NCBI RefSeq assembly: GCF_963853665.1
Contig: NZ_OY970459.1
Coordinates: 5,084,001-5,148,000 of the forward strand
Reading direction: 5' to 3'
From: Mycobacterium decipiens
GTDB lineage: Bacteria > Actinomycetota > Actinomycetes > Mycobacteriales > Mycobacteriaceae
Length of the DNA: 64,000 nucleotides
In this document: piece by piece, positions 42,755 through 51,552 of the stretch
How the letters are laid out: every line of letters begins with the position of its first letter
Numbering within the stretch: the first letter of the stretch is position 1
Position numbers and translations under genes: made by a program
Notes under the pieces: generated by a model
What the model saw: the letters and a program-made list of their open reading frames with translations, nothing else
Told to the model about the DNA's origin: nothing
Databases searched by the model: none

Positions 42755-43873
42755 ATGGAATCCGAACGCTTCCGTCAGCTGCTGGACACGCCCGGCCCGT
42801 ATGCGTCGGTCTATTTCGAAGACTCACACAATGCGCAGGGCGCTAGCGATCAACTCGACCTCAAGTGGCGCGGATTGCGCGAGCGACTCGAGCAGCAGGG
42901 TGTCGACGAATCGGTGACCACGGCGATGGGACGGGCCGTGATGGAACGCCGTCCGCCGATCGGCCGCAGCGGGCGTGCGGTGATCGCCGGGGCCACGGGT
43001 GTAGTGGTCAATGAACATCTACTGGGACCCACCGCCGCGCCCATCGTCCGAGTCTCCGAGCTGCCCTACCTTGTCCCAATCGTCGAGCATGGCTTCGACC
43101 ATCCGAACTATCTGCTGGTCGTGGTGGACCACACCGGCGCCGACATCACCATCCACAGTGACGGCGCCGTGCGCTCAGAGACCGTCGACGGATGCGGTTA
43201 CCCGGTCCATAAGGCCTCCGGAGCCGAAACGGCTTGGTACGGCGATCCGCAGTTGCGCACCGAGGAAGCCGCCCGCAAGAACGTGCGCGCCGTCGCTGAC
43301 CGAGTCAGGGAACTGGTCGATGCCACCGCTGCCGATGTTGTTTTCGTCGTTGGCGAGGTGCGATCACGGTCCGATCTGTTGGCGGCACTGCCGGAACGAC
43401 TGCGTGGCCGCGCGGTGCCATTGCACATCGGTGCTCGCCATAGCGGCCATGACTTCACCGAGATTCAGCGGGCCATCGAAGACTGGCTCGTCGGCCAACG
43501 TCTGAGCGTGATCGACGACGCCGCGGAACGCTTCGGCGCGGAGATCGGCCGGCAATCCGGGCGAGCGGCCGAGGGACTCGGCGCCGTCTGCTCGGCGCTG
43601 CGCCAGGGTGCGGTCGACACGCTGATCGTCGGCGACATAGGGGACGCCACCGTCGTCGCCGACGAGGGCCTGACAACCGTCGCCCCGAACCCGGACGTGC
43701 TTTCCGAGCACGGCGCCGCGCCCGCCAAGACCCTGCGAGCCGACGAGGCGCTGCCCGTGTTCGCGATCTCGGTCGGGGCGTCGCTGGTCCGCACCGACGA
43801 TCGGCTCTCCCCGGCCGACGGTATCGCTGCGGTGCTTCGTTATGCGCCGACGCTGCGCGCGACCGCACGCTGA
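42755..43873 (+). CDS. Rv2629-like protein, eRF1-like (baeRF) family
   Basis: 372 residues from ATG 42755. End-to-end similarity to M. tuberculosis Rv2629 (shared 'GPYASVYFEDSH', 'VVVDHTGADI', 'DGCGYPVHK', 'VVFVVGEVRSRSDLL', 'GAVDTLIVGDIGDATVV', 'RADEALP'). The family is related to the middle and C-terminal domains of archaeal-eukaryotic release factor 1; bacterial members are thought to act on ribosomes, some as stress or hibernation factors. I do not recall this gene at this position in H37Rv, where a 13E12-family gene lies between lipE and the oxidoreductase. Confidence 0.84.
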   Translation: MESERFRQLLDTPGPYASVYFEDSHNAQGASDQLDLKWRGLRERLEQQGVDESVTTAMGRAVMERRPPIGRSGRAVIAGATGVVVNEHLLGPTAAPIVRVSELPYLVPIVEHGFDHPNYLLVVVDHTGADITIHSDGAVRSETVDGCGYPVHKASGAETAWYGDPQLRTEEAARKNVRAVADRVRELVDATAADVVFVVGEVRSRSDLLAALPERLRGRAVPLHIGARHSGHDFTEIQRAIEDWLVGQRLSVIDDAAERFGAEIGRQSGRAAEGLGAVCSALRQGAVDTLIVGDIGDATVVADEGLTTVAPNPDVLSEHGAAPAKTLRADEALPVFAISVGASLVRTDDRLSPADGIAAVLRYAPTLRATAR

Positions 43874-43972
43874 CCTGACCGTGACCGCGAGCGACCGCGG
43901 AATGTCAGTCCCAGCGGCGTGGCGGCGTACAAACGCGCGTTCACGGATGGTTGAGTCTGTGTGGCGGATGGG

Positions 43973-44059
43973 CGGTGGCGGAGGGATTTGAACCCCCGGA
44001 CGGTGTTAGCCGTCTCTCGCTTTCAAGGCGAGTGCATTAGGCCGCTCTGCCACGCCACC
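43973..44059 (-). tRNA. tRNA-Ser (anticodon UGA)
   Basis: Minus-strand class II tRNA: acceptor GGTGGCG/CGCCACC, anticodon loop CTTGAAA (TGA), long variable arm (GACGGCTAACACCGTC) and T-arm with GGTTCAAATCC. Very similar outside the anticodon stem to tRNA-Ser(CGA) at 8464. CCA is not exactly encoded. Confidence 0.95.
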
Positions 44060-44094
44060 GCTGACAAGGGTAACCGGGTAGTAGCGTGGCCGGC

Positions 44095-45078
44095 ATGCGT
44101 GCCATCGTCGCTGAATCCGCCGATCAACTGACATGGCAGGAAGTCCCCGATGTAGCTGCCGGGCCCGGCGAGGTACTGATCCAGGTCACCGCGGCCGGCG
44201 TCAACCGCGCCGACCTGCTGCAGGCTGCCGGCAAGTACCCGCCCCCGCCGGGGGCCAGCGAGATCATCGGCATGGAAGTGGTTGGGGTCGTCGCCGAAGT
44301 CGGCTCAGATGTCACCAAATGGTCTGCCGGCCAAGAGGCCTGCGCCTTGTTGGCAGGCGGCGGCTACGCCGAATACGTCGCCGTTCCGGCCGGCCAGGTA
44401 ATGCCGGTTCCGCCAGCTGTCGACGTCGTCGACGCCGCCGGGCTACCCGAGGTGGCCTGCACCGTGTGGTCGAACCTGGTGATGGCCGCTCACCTGAACG
44501 AGCGCCAGCTACTCCTGATTCACGGCGGCGCCAGCGGTGTTGGCAGCCACGCGATCCAGGTGGCACGAGCCTTGGGCGCCCGGGTGGCGGTAACCGCCGG
44601 ATCGCCGGAAAAGCTGGACCTGTGTCGCGACCTCGGCGCCCAGCTCACCATCAACTACCGCGACGAAGACTTTGTGGCACGACTCAAGGAAGAGACCAAC
44701 GGTGCAGGTGCCGACGTGATCCTCGACATCATGGGCGCGGCATATCTGGACCGCAATATCGACGCGCTGGCCACTGACGGGCAGCTGGTTGTCATCGGCA
44801 TGCAGGGCGGGGTGAAAGCCGAACTCAACCTGGGCAAGCTGCTCACCAAACGAGCTCGGGTGATCGGCACCACGCTGCGGGCCCGGCCAGTGAGCGGTCC
44901 GAACAGCAAGAGCGCCATCGTCGAAGCGGTGACCGCCTCGGTCTGGCCGATGGTTTGCGATGGACGGGTGCGGCCGATCATCGGCGCACGCCTGCCCATC
45001 CACCGGGCGGCCGACGCACATCAACTGATGCGGTCCGGGCGGGTGGCGGGAAAGATACTGCTGACCGTCAACGGCTAG
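44095..45078 (+). CDS. NAD(P)H quinone oxidoreductase, PIG3-like
   Basis: 327 residues from ATG 44095. Zinc-free medium-chain reductase: 'VNRADLLQAAGKYPPPPGASEIIGMEVVGVV' typical of the PIG3/Qor subgroup, Rossmann 'IHGGASGVGSHAIQVA' near 143 and 'GADVILDIMGA'. The C-terminal 'HQLMRSGRVAGKILLTV' is conserved in the group. Likely reduces quinones or enones with NADPH. Corresponds to Rv3777. Confidence 0.91.
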   Translation: MRAIVAESADQLTWQEVPDVAAGPGEVLIQVTAAGVNRADLLQAAGKYPPPPGASEIIGMEVVGVVAEVGSDVTKWSAGQEACALLAGGGYAEYVAVPAGQVMPVPPAVDVVDAAGLPEVACTVWSNLVMAAHLNERQLLLIHGGASGVGSHAIQVARALGARVAVTAGSPEKLDLCRDLGAQLTINYRDEDFVARLKEETNGAGADVILDIMGAAYLDRNIDALATDGQLVVIGMQGGVKAELNLGKLLTKRARVIGTTLRARPVSGPNSKSAIVEAVTASVWPMVCDGRVRPIIGARLPIHRAADAHQLMRSGRVAGKILLTVNG

Positions 45079-45126
45079 GTGTCGATTGACCGCCAGGTTG
45101 CTCGGCTGCCGCGCCGAGCGATCAGG

Positions 45127-46323
45127 TCAGCCCAATGACGCCAGCGCGCGCACCAGCTGGTCGACTTCGGCCATCGTCGAGTAGTGCGCCAGCCCCACGG
45201 TAACGGCGCCGCCGACGTCGTTGACTCCCAGCACGTCGAGCACGCGTGAACTGGTGTTGGCGATCGCCAGAATTCCGTTGTCCGCCAACCGCTGCACCAC
45301 CCGGTCGGCCGGCACCTCGTGCACTGCGAGGCTGGCAACCGGTAACTGCGCCTCCGGGCGGCCGATCAGCATCACCAAAGGCAGCGAGCGCAGCGACACC
45401 ATCAGATAGTCGAAAACCCGGTCCAGGTAAGCGTCGGCAGACTGCATCGAAACCGCTAATCGTTCGCGTCTGCTCCCCCGAGCCGTCTCATCGAGCGACG
45501 CAAGGTACTCGATGCTGGCTACCAGGCCGGCCAGCAGCCCGAACTGGTGCACGCCAACCTCCAGGCGTGCCGGGCCGGTGGCGTAGGGGTTCGTCGACAC
45601 GGAGCCGAAGGAGTTGATCAGGTCCGGGTCACGAAAGACGATCGCCCCGATCGGCGGACCGCCCCAGGCATGCGCGTTCACTGCCACCACGTCGGCGTCG
45701 GTTTCTCTGATGTCGAGCAACCGATACGGCGCGGCGGCGGAATGGTCGACCACGACCAGTCCACCTACGTCGTGCGCCAGTTTGGTCATCGCCCGCAGAT
45801 CCGTGACCCCACCCAGCGTTCCCGAGGCGGAGTTGACGGCCACCAGCCGGGTCGACTTGTTGATCAGGCTCTCCCATTGCCAGGTCGGCAGCTCACCGGT
45901 CTCGATGTCAACCTCGGCCCACTTCACCTTTGCGCCGTAGCGGTGTGCCGCCCGCAGCCACGGGGCGATGTTGGCCTCATCGTCCAGGCGGCTGACGATC
46001 ACTTCGTAGCCCAGCCCGGCGCGCGAGGACGACGCTTCGGCCAGCAACGACAGCAGCACCGCACGGTCGGCGCCCAGCACCACGCCGCTCGGGTCGGCGT
46101 TAACCAGATCGGCCACCGCTTCGCGTGCCGTGTTGAGTACCGCAGCGCTACGCCGCGCCGACGGGTGCGCACCCACCGTGCTAGCGGCGGACCGGCGGAA
46201 GGCCGTCGACACAGTTGTCGCGACGGAATCGGGAATCAGCATTCCAGCCGGTGCATCGAAATGCACCCATCCGTCACCCAGCGACGGGTGCAGTCCGCGC
46301 ACCCGGGCAACGTCGTATGCCAT
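45127..46323 (-). CDS. Aminotransferase class V (cysteine desulfurase-like) protein lacking the PLP lysine
   Basis: 398 residues from ATG 46323; the frame runs to 46380 but this matches the family length. The overall fold is SufS/NifS-like: '[17 protein letters not shown]', '[16 protein letters not shown]', '[17 protein letters not shown]', '[11 protein letters not shown]'. At the position where desulfurases have 'S.HK..GP.G' this protein reads '[11 protein letters not shown]', so the Schiff-base Lys is Ala (about 219). The catalytic-loop Cys is also not apparent. It may be a non-catalytic or PLP-independent protein. Corresponds to Rv3778c. Confidence 0.83.
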   Translation of the reverse strand: MAYDVARVRGLHPSLGDGWVHFDAPAGMLIPDSVATTVSTAFRRSAASTVGAHPSARRSAAVLNTAREAVADLVNADPSGVVLGADRAVLLSLLAEASSSRAGLGYEVIVSRLDDEANIAPWLRAAHRYGAKVKWAEVDIETGELPTWQWESLINKSTRLVAVNSASGTLGGVTDLRAMTKLAHDVGGLVVVDHSAAAPYRLLDIRETDADVVAVNAHAWGGPPIGAIVFRDPDLINSFGSVSTNPYATGPARLEVGVHQFGLLAGLVASIEYLASLDETARGSRRERLAVSMQSADAYLDRVFDYLMVSLRSLPLVMLIGRPEAQLPVASLAVHEVPADRVVQRLADNGILAIANTSSRVLDVLGVNDVGGAVTVGLAHYSTMAEVDQLVRALASLG

Positions 46324-46441
46324 GCCAGCCACCTTAGAGCTTTCGCCATTCCCGCAAACTGGTGACGTTGCGGGTGTCATAGACGTCCCAGCCCGCCTTG
46401 GCTTCCCCGAGCCATGTCACCCGGCCAGCCATACTAGTCGA

Positions 46442-48412
46442 GTGGGCCTGTGGTTCGGAACGCTGATCGCTTTGATCTTGCTGATCGCGCCTGGGGCAAT
46501 GGTCGCTCGCATCACTCAGTTCAACTGGCCGGCCGCGATCGCGGTTGGCCCGGCGCTGACGTACGGCGTGGTGGCACTGGCGATCATTCCCTACGGCGCG
46601 CTGGGAATCCCCTGGAACGGTTGGACGGCGCTGGCCGCCTTGGCGGTGACGTGCGCTGTCGCGACCGGTTCGCAGCTGCTGCTCGCCCGCTTTCGCGACC
46701 TCGACGCCGAGGCGCGGACGATCAGCCGCTGGCCTGCGGTGACGGTCGCCGCCGGGGTGCTGCTGGGCGCCCTGTTGATTGGCTGGGCAGCCTGTCGCGG
46801 CATTCCGCACTGGCAATCCATCCCCAGCACCTGGGACGCGGTCTGGCACGCCAACACCGTGCGCTTCATCCTCGACACCGGCCAGGCGTCGTCGACCCAC
46901 ATGGGTGAGCTTCGCAACGTCGAGACGCACGCCGCGTTGTACTACCCGTCGGTGTTCCACGGGCTGGTCACGGTGTTCTGCCAGTTGACCGGTGCGGCAC
47001 CGACCACCGGCTACACGCTGAGCTCGCTGGCCGCCGCGGTCTGGCTGTTTCCGACCAGCGCGGCCGTCCTCACCTGGCGCACGGTGCGGTCGCACACCAC
47101 CCAATGGCGGGCCGCCGCCGCGGCGGCCACCGCCGCGGCACTTTCGGCGTCGTTCACCGCCTTGCCATACGTCGAGTTCGACACCGCCGCAATGCCCAAC
47201 CTGGCGGCCTACGGCGTCGCCGTGCCGACGATGGTGCTAATCACCTCGACGTTGCGGCACCGTGACCGCATCCCGGTGGCCGTGCTGGCGCTGGTCGGCG
47301 TCTTCTCGCTGCACATCACCGGCGGCATTGTCGTCATGCTGTTCTTGTCGGCCTGGTGGCTTTTCGAGGCACTGTGGCATCCCGTGCGGGGACGGCTGGC
47401 CGACCTGGTGGCGTTGGCCAGCGTGGTGCTGTTTGCCGGGTTGGTCATGTTGCCGCAGTTCCTCAGTGTCACGGCGCAGGAAGACATCATCGCTGGACAC
47501 GCATTTCCCACCTACCTCAGCAAGAAGCGCGGACTGTTCGACGCTGTCTTCCAGCACTCCCGCCACCTCAACGATTTCCCGGTCCAGTACGCGCTCATTG
47601 CGCTGGCCGCCATCGGCGGATTCATGCTGCTGATCAAGAAGATCTGGTGGCCGCTGGCGGTTTGGCTGCTGCTGATCGTGATGAACGTCGACGCGGGAAC
47701 GCCCTTGGGCCCCCCGATCGGCGCGGTGGCCGGCGGACTCGGCGTGTTCTTCTATCACGATCCGCGCCGCATCGCGGCGGCGACAACACTGCTGTTGATG
47801 CCGATGGCGGGTGTGGCGTTGTTCGCGATCGTCATGTTGCTGGTGGCCGCGGTGAAACGACTCACCGACCGTTTCAGACCGCTGCCGACGCCCGTTTGGG
47901 CGTCGGCAACCGCGGCACTGCTGCTGGGAGCCACCCTGATCCTCGCGGCGCACTACTTTCCCCGACACCGGTTCCTGTTCGGCGACAAGTACGACTCGGT
48001 GATGGTCGACCAGAAAGACCTCGGCGCCATGGCGTACCTGGCGACGCTGCCCGGTGCGCGCGACACCCTGATTGGCAATGCCAACACCGACGGCACCGCG
48101 TGGATGTACGCGGTGGCCGGCCTGCACCCGCTGTGGACCCACTACGACTACCCCATGCAGCAGGGCCCGGGCTACCACCGGTTCATCTTCTGGGCCTATG
48201 GCCGCAACGGCGCCAGCGATCCGCGGGTACTCGAGGCCGTCGAAGTCCTCAATATCCGCTACATCCTGACCAGCACCCCGACGGTGCGGGGGTTCGCGGT
48301 GCCCGACGGACTAGTGTCGTTAGAGACATCGAAGTCGTGGGCGAAGATCTACGACAACGGCGAGGCCCGAATCTACGAATGGCGCGGCCCCGCCGCAGCC
48401 ACACACTCCTAA
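46442..48412 (+). CDS. GT-C membrane glycosyltransferase Rv3779 (arabinogalactan galactosamine transfer)
   Basis: 656 residues from GTG 46442; earlier in-frame codons overlap the divergent aminotransferase gene. About 12 membrane helices, a periplasmic loop after helix 3 with acidic 'STWDAVWHANT', and a soluble C-terminal domain (about 500-656). Work on M. tuberculosis assigns Rv3779 to adding galactosamine to arabinogalactan from a polyprenyl-phosphate donor. It heads the cell-wall gene group that follows and is 4 bp from bpa's start. Confidence 0.85.
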   Translation: MGLWFGTLIALILLIAPGAMVARITQFNWPAAIAVGPALTYGVVALAIIPYGALGIPWNGWTALAALAVTCAVATGSQLLLARFRDLDAEARTISRWPAVTVAAGVLLGALLIGWAACRGIPHWQSIPSTWDAVWHANTVRFILDTGQASSTHMGELRNVETHAALYYPSVFHGLVTVFCQLTGAAPTTGYTLSSLAAAVWLFPTSAAVLTWRTVRSHTTQWRAAAAAATAAALSASFTALPYVEFDTAAMPNLAAYGVAVPTMVLITSTLRHRDRIPVAVLALVGVFSLHITGGIVVMLFLSAWWLFEALWHPVRGRLADLVALASVVLFAGLVMLPQFLSVTAQEDIIAGHAFPTYLSKKRGLFDAVFQHSRHLNDFPVQYALIALAAIGGFMLLIKKIWWPLAVWLLLIVMNVDAGTPLGPPIGAVAGGLGVFFYHDPRRIAAATTLLLMPMAGVALFAIVMLLVAAVKRLTDRFRPLPTPVWASATAALLLGATLILAAHYFPRHRFLFGDKYDSVMVDQKDLGAMAYLATLPGARDTLIGNANTDGTAWMYAVAGLHPLWTHYDYPMQQGPGYHRFIFWAYGRNGASDPRVLEAVEVLNIRYILTSTPTVRGFAVPDGLVSLETSKSWAKIYDNGEARIYEWRGPAAATHS

Positions 48413-48416
48413 GAAG

Positions 48417-48953
48417 GTGCGCAAGAGGATGGTGATCGGATTGAGTACCGGCAGCGACGATGACGACATCGAGGTCATCGGCGGCGTCGATCCTCGGCTG
48501 ATAGCGGTGCAGGAAGACGACTCCGACGAGCCGTTGCTGACCGACCTGGTCGAACAACCCGCCAAGGTGATGCGCATCGGCACCATGATCAAGCAGCTGC
48601 TCGAGGAGGTTCGCGCCGCCCCGCTTGACGAAGCCAGCCGCAATCGGCTGCGCGACATCCACGCCACCAGTATTCGCGAGCTCGAAGACGGCCTGGCACC
48701 GGAACTACGCGAGGAGCTCGATCGGCTTACCCTGCCGTTCAACGAGGACGCCGCGCCGTCGGACGCCGAGTTGCGCATTGCCCAGGCCCAGCTGGTCGGC
48801 TGGCTGGAGGGCCTGTTCCACGGCATCCAAACCGCGCTGTTCGCTCAGCAAATGGCGGCCCGCGCACAACTGCAACAGATGCGCCAGGGTGCACTGCCGC
48901 CCGGGGTGGGCAAGTCGGGCCAGCACGGGCACGGCACCGGACAGTACCTGTAA
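48417..48953 (+). CDS. bpa: Bacterial proteasome activator Bpa (PafE)
   Basis: 178 residues from GTG 48417 (174 from ATG 48429). A helical protein (DUF2587): acidic, disordered N-terminus, four-helix core from about 45 to 155, and the C-terminal GQYL motif, which inserts into the pockets of the 20S proteasome alpha ring. It forms a dodecameric ring and opens the proteasome without ATP or pupylation, for unstructured clients such as HspR. Position in the middle of cell-wall genes is the same as in M. tuberculosis (Rv3780). Confidence 0.95.
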   Translation: MRKRMVIGLSTGSDDDDIEVIGGVDPRLIAVQEDDSDEPLLTDLVEQPAKVMRIGTMIKQLLEEVRAAPLDEASRNRLRDIHATSIRELEDGLAPELREELDRLTLPFNEDAAPSDAELRIAQAQLVGWLEGLFHGIQTALFAQQMAARAQLQQMRQGALPPGVGKSGQHGHGTGQYL

Positions 48954-48956
48954 GCC

Positions 48957-49790
48957 GTGTCGGGTCCGCACCATCCGCATATCGAGACACGCGACGCGTG
49001 GGTGGAATTTCCCATCTTCGACGCCAAGTCACGTTCGCTGAAGAAGGCGGTCCTGGGCAAGGCGGGGGGCACGATCGGGCACACCAACTCCAACGTCGTC
49101 GTCATCGAGGCGTTGCGCGACATCACCATGGAGTTGAACCTGGGTGACCGGGTCGGTTTGGTCGGGCACAACGGGGCCGGCAAATCGACGCTGCTGCGCC
49201 TGCTTTCGGGCATTTACGAGCCCACCCGCGGCTGGGCGAGGGTCACCGGCCGGGTGGCTCCGGTATTCGACCTGGGCATCGGCATGGACCCCGAGATCTC
49301 CGGCTACGAGAACATCATCATCCGCGGACTGTTTCTGGGACAGACCCGCAAGCAGATGCTGGCCAAAGTGGACGAGATCGCCGATTTCACCGAATTGGGC
49401 GAGTACCTTTCGATGCCGCTGCGCACCTACTCCACCGGGATGCGGGTCCGCCTGGCGATGGGTGTGGTGACCAGTATCGACCCCGAGATCCTGCTGCTCG
49501 ACGAAGGCATCGGTGCCGTGGATGCCGACTTCCTGAAGAAGGCCCAGTCCCGGCTGCAGAATTTGGTAGAGCGCTCCGGAATCCTGGTTTTCGCAAGCCA
49601 TTCCAACGAGTTTTTGGCCCGGCTGTGCAAGACCGCGATGTGGATTGACCATGGCGTCGTCAGGCTCACCGGCGGTATCGAAGACGTGGTGCGCGCCTAC
49701 GAAGGCGAGGACGCCGCCCGGCACGTGCACGAGGTGCTGGCCGAGACCCGGAACGTAACCGGGGCCGATCCACAGAGCTACCGAGGATGA
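48957..49790 (+). CDS. wzt: Galactan ABC exporter ATPase Wzt (RfbE)
   Basis: 277 residues from GTG 48957. Wzt/TagH-type ATPase: Walker A 'GHNGAGKST' near 69, signature 'YSTGMRVRLAMG' (no LSGGQ, as usual in this subfamily), Walker B 'ILLLDEGIGAVD', H-loop 'FASHS'. No carbohydrate-binding C-terminal domain. With Wzm (50701) it flips lipid-linked galactan across the membrane for arabinogalactan assembly. Overlaps glfT1 by 4 bp. Corresponds to Rv3781. Confidence 0.93.
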   Translation: MSGPHHPHIETRDAWVEFPIFDAKSRSLKKAVLGKAGGTIGHTNSNVVVIEALRDITMELNLGDRVGLVGHNGAGKSTLLRLLSGIYEPTRGWARVTGRVAPVFDLGIGMDPEISGYENIIIRGLFLGQTRKQMLAKVDEIADFTELGEYLSMPLRTYSTGMRVRLAMGVVTSIDPEILLLDEGIGAVDADFLKKAQSRLQNLVERSGILVFASHSNEFLARLCKTAMWIDHGVVRLTGGIEDVVRAYEGEDAARHVHEVLAETRNVTGADPQSYRG

Positions 49791-50704
49791 GTGAATCGGT
49801 CATCGCCGTCGTGGTCACCCACCGGCGCCCCGACGAACTGGCCAAGTCGCTGGACGTGGTGACCGCCCAGACCCGACTACCGGATCATCTGATCGTGGTC
49901 GACAACGATGCGGCCTCCGGGGACACGCGGGTCCGTGATCTTGTTGCCGGACAACCGATCTCAAGCACCTATCTAGGATCCCGCCGAAATCTTGGCGGTG
50001 CGGGTGGTTTCGCATTGGGCATGTTGCATGCGCTGGCGCAGGGCGCCGATTGGGTGTGGCTGGCCGACGACGACGGGCACGCACAGGACACCAGGGTGCT
50101 GGCGACCCTGCTGGAGTGCGCCGAGAGGTACGGCCTGGCCGAGGTGTCACCGATGGTGTGCAATATGGACGACCCGGAGCGGCTGGCGTTTCCGTTGCGC
50201 CGTGGCCTGGTATGGCGCAGGCGCGCAAGCGAATTGCGCACCGAACCGGGCCAAGAGCTGCTGGTTGGGATAGCGTCGCTGTTCAACGGCGCACTGTTCC
50301 GCGCGTCCACGTGCGAGGCGATCGGGGTGCCGGACCTGCGGCTGTTCATCCGCGGCGACGAGGTGGAAATGCATCGCCGGTTGGTTCGGTCCGGCCTGCC
50401 GTTCGGTACCTGCCTGGACGCGGTCTATCTGCACCCCTGCGGATCCGACGAATTCAAGCCGATCCTCGGTGGCCGCATGCACGCCCAATATCCCGACGAC
50501 CCCGGCAAGCGGTTTTTCACCTACCGCAACCGTGGCTATGTGCTGTCGCAACCCGGTCTGCGCAAACTGCTGCCCCAGGAGTGGCTGCGGTTTGGCTGGT
50601 TCTTCCTGGTGACCCGGCACGACCCCAAGGGCCTGCTGGAGTGGATTCGGTTGCGCCGCTTGGGACATCGCGAGAGGTTCGGCAAGCCTGGAGGACCTGT
50701 ATGA
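49787..50704 (+). CDS. glfT1: Galactofuranosyltransferase GlfT1
   Basis: 305 residues from ATG 49787. GT-A family 2 enzyme: 'VIAVVVTHRRPDELAKSL' at the N-terminus, 'LGGAGGFALGM' and the metal-binding 'VWLADDDGHA' near 90. It adds the first two galactofuranose units to the rhamnosyl-GlcNAc-diphosphodecaprenol primer; GlfT2 then extends the chain. It is sandwiched between the two exporter subunits with 4-bp overlaps at both ends. Corresponds to Rv3782. Confidence 0.94.
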   Translation: MSESVIAVVVTHRRPDELAKSLDVVTAQTRLPDHLIVVDNDAASGDTRVRDLVAGQPISSTYLGSRRNLGGAGGFALGMLHALAQGADWVWLADDDGHAQDTRVLATLLECAERYGLAEVSPMVCNMDDPERLAFPLRRGLVWRRRASELRTEPGQELLVGIASLFNGALFRASTCEAIGVPDLRLFIRGDEVEMHRRLVRSGLPFGTCLDAVYLHPCGSDEFKPILGGRMHAQYPDDPGKRFFTYRNRGYVLSQPGLRKLLPQEWLRFGWFFLVTRHDPKGLLEWIRLRRLGHRERFGKPGGPV

Positions 50705-51531
50705 CGTTCATGGACGCCGCGGCACAGTCGCGGACGCTGGCCCGCGCCCGCGGCGATCTGATCGATGGGTTCCGTCGCCACGAGCTGTGGCTGCACCTGG
50801 GCTGGCAGGACATCAAGCAACGGTACCGCCGCTCGGTGCTGGGACCGTTCTGGATCACCATCGCCACCGGAACCACTGCCGTCGCGATGGGGGGTCTGTA
50901 TTCGAAGCTGTTCCGTCTCGAGCTGTCCGAGCACCTGCCGTACGTCACGCTCGGCTTGATCGTTTGGAACCTGATCAACGCCGCCATCCTGGACGGCGCG
51001 GACGTGTTCGTCTCCAACGAGGGCCTGATCAAACAGCTGCCCGCACCGTTGAGCGTGCACGTATACCGGCTGGTGTGGCGGCAGATGATCTTCTTCGCCC
51101 ACAACATCGTCATCTACTTCGTCATCGCGATCATCTTCCCCAAGCCGTGGTCGTGGGCGGATCTGTCGGTCTTTGCCGCGCTGGCGCTGGTCATCCTCAA
51201 TTGCGTATGGGTTTCGCTGTGTTTCGGCATCCTGGCGACCCGCTACCGCGACATCGGCCCGCTGCTATTTTCCGTCGTGCAGCTGCTGTTCTTTATGACG
51301 CCGATCATCTGGAATGACGAGACCTTGCGGCGCGAGGGCGCGGGACGTTGGTCGAGCATCGTCGAACTCAATCCACTGCTGCACTACCTCGACATCGTCC
51401 GGGCCCCGCTGCTGGGTGCTCATCAGGAGCTGCGGCACTGGGCGGTGGTGCTGGTGCTGACGGTCGTGGGGTGGGTGCTGGCGGCGTTTGCGATGCGGCA
51501 GTACCGCGCCCGGGTTCCGTACTGGGTGTAA
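50701..51531 (+). CDS. wzm: Galactan ABC exporter permease Wzm (RfbD)
   Basis: 276 residues from ATG 50701, overlapping the glfT1 stop (ATGA). ABC-2 type polysaccharide permease: amphipathic N-terminal 'LWLHLGWQDIKQRYRRSVLGPFW' and six membrane helices, including 'LLFSVVQLLFFMTPIIWN'. Partner of Wzt. Last gene of the rightward run bpa-wzt-glfT1-wzm. Corresponds to Rv3783. Confidence 0.93.
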   Translation: MTFMDAAAQSRTLARARGDLIDGFRRHELWLHLGWQDIKQRYRRSVLGPFWITIATGTTAVAMGGLYSKLFRLELSEHLPYVTLGLIVWNLINAAILDGADVFVSNEGLIKQLPAPLSVHVYRLVWRQMIFFAHNIVIYFVIAIIFPKPWSWADLSVFAALALVILNCVWVSLCFGILATRYRDIGPLLFSVVQLLFFMTPIIWNDETLRREGAGRWSSIVELNPLLHYLDIVRAPLLGAHQELRHWAVVLVLTVVGWVLAAFAMRQYRARVPYWV

Positions 51532-51552
51532 TCAGCACGGGCGACAGGGGTC

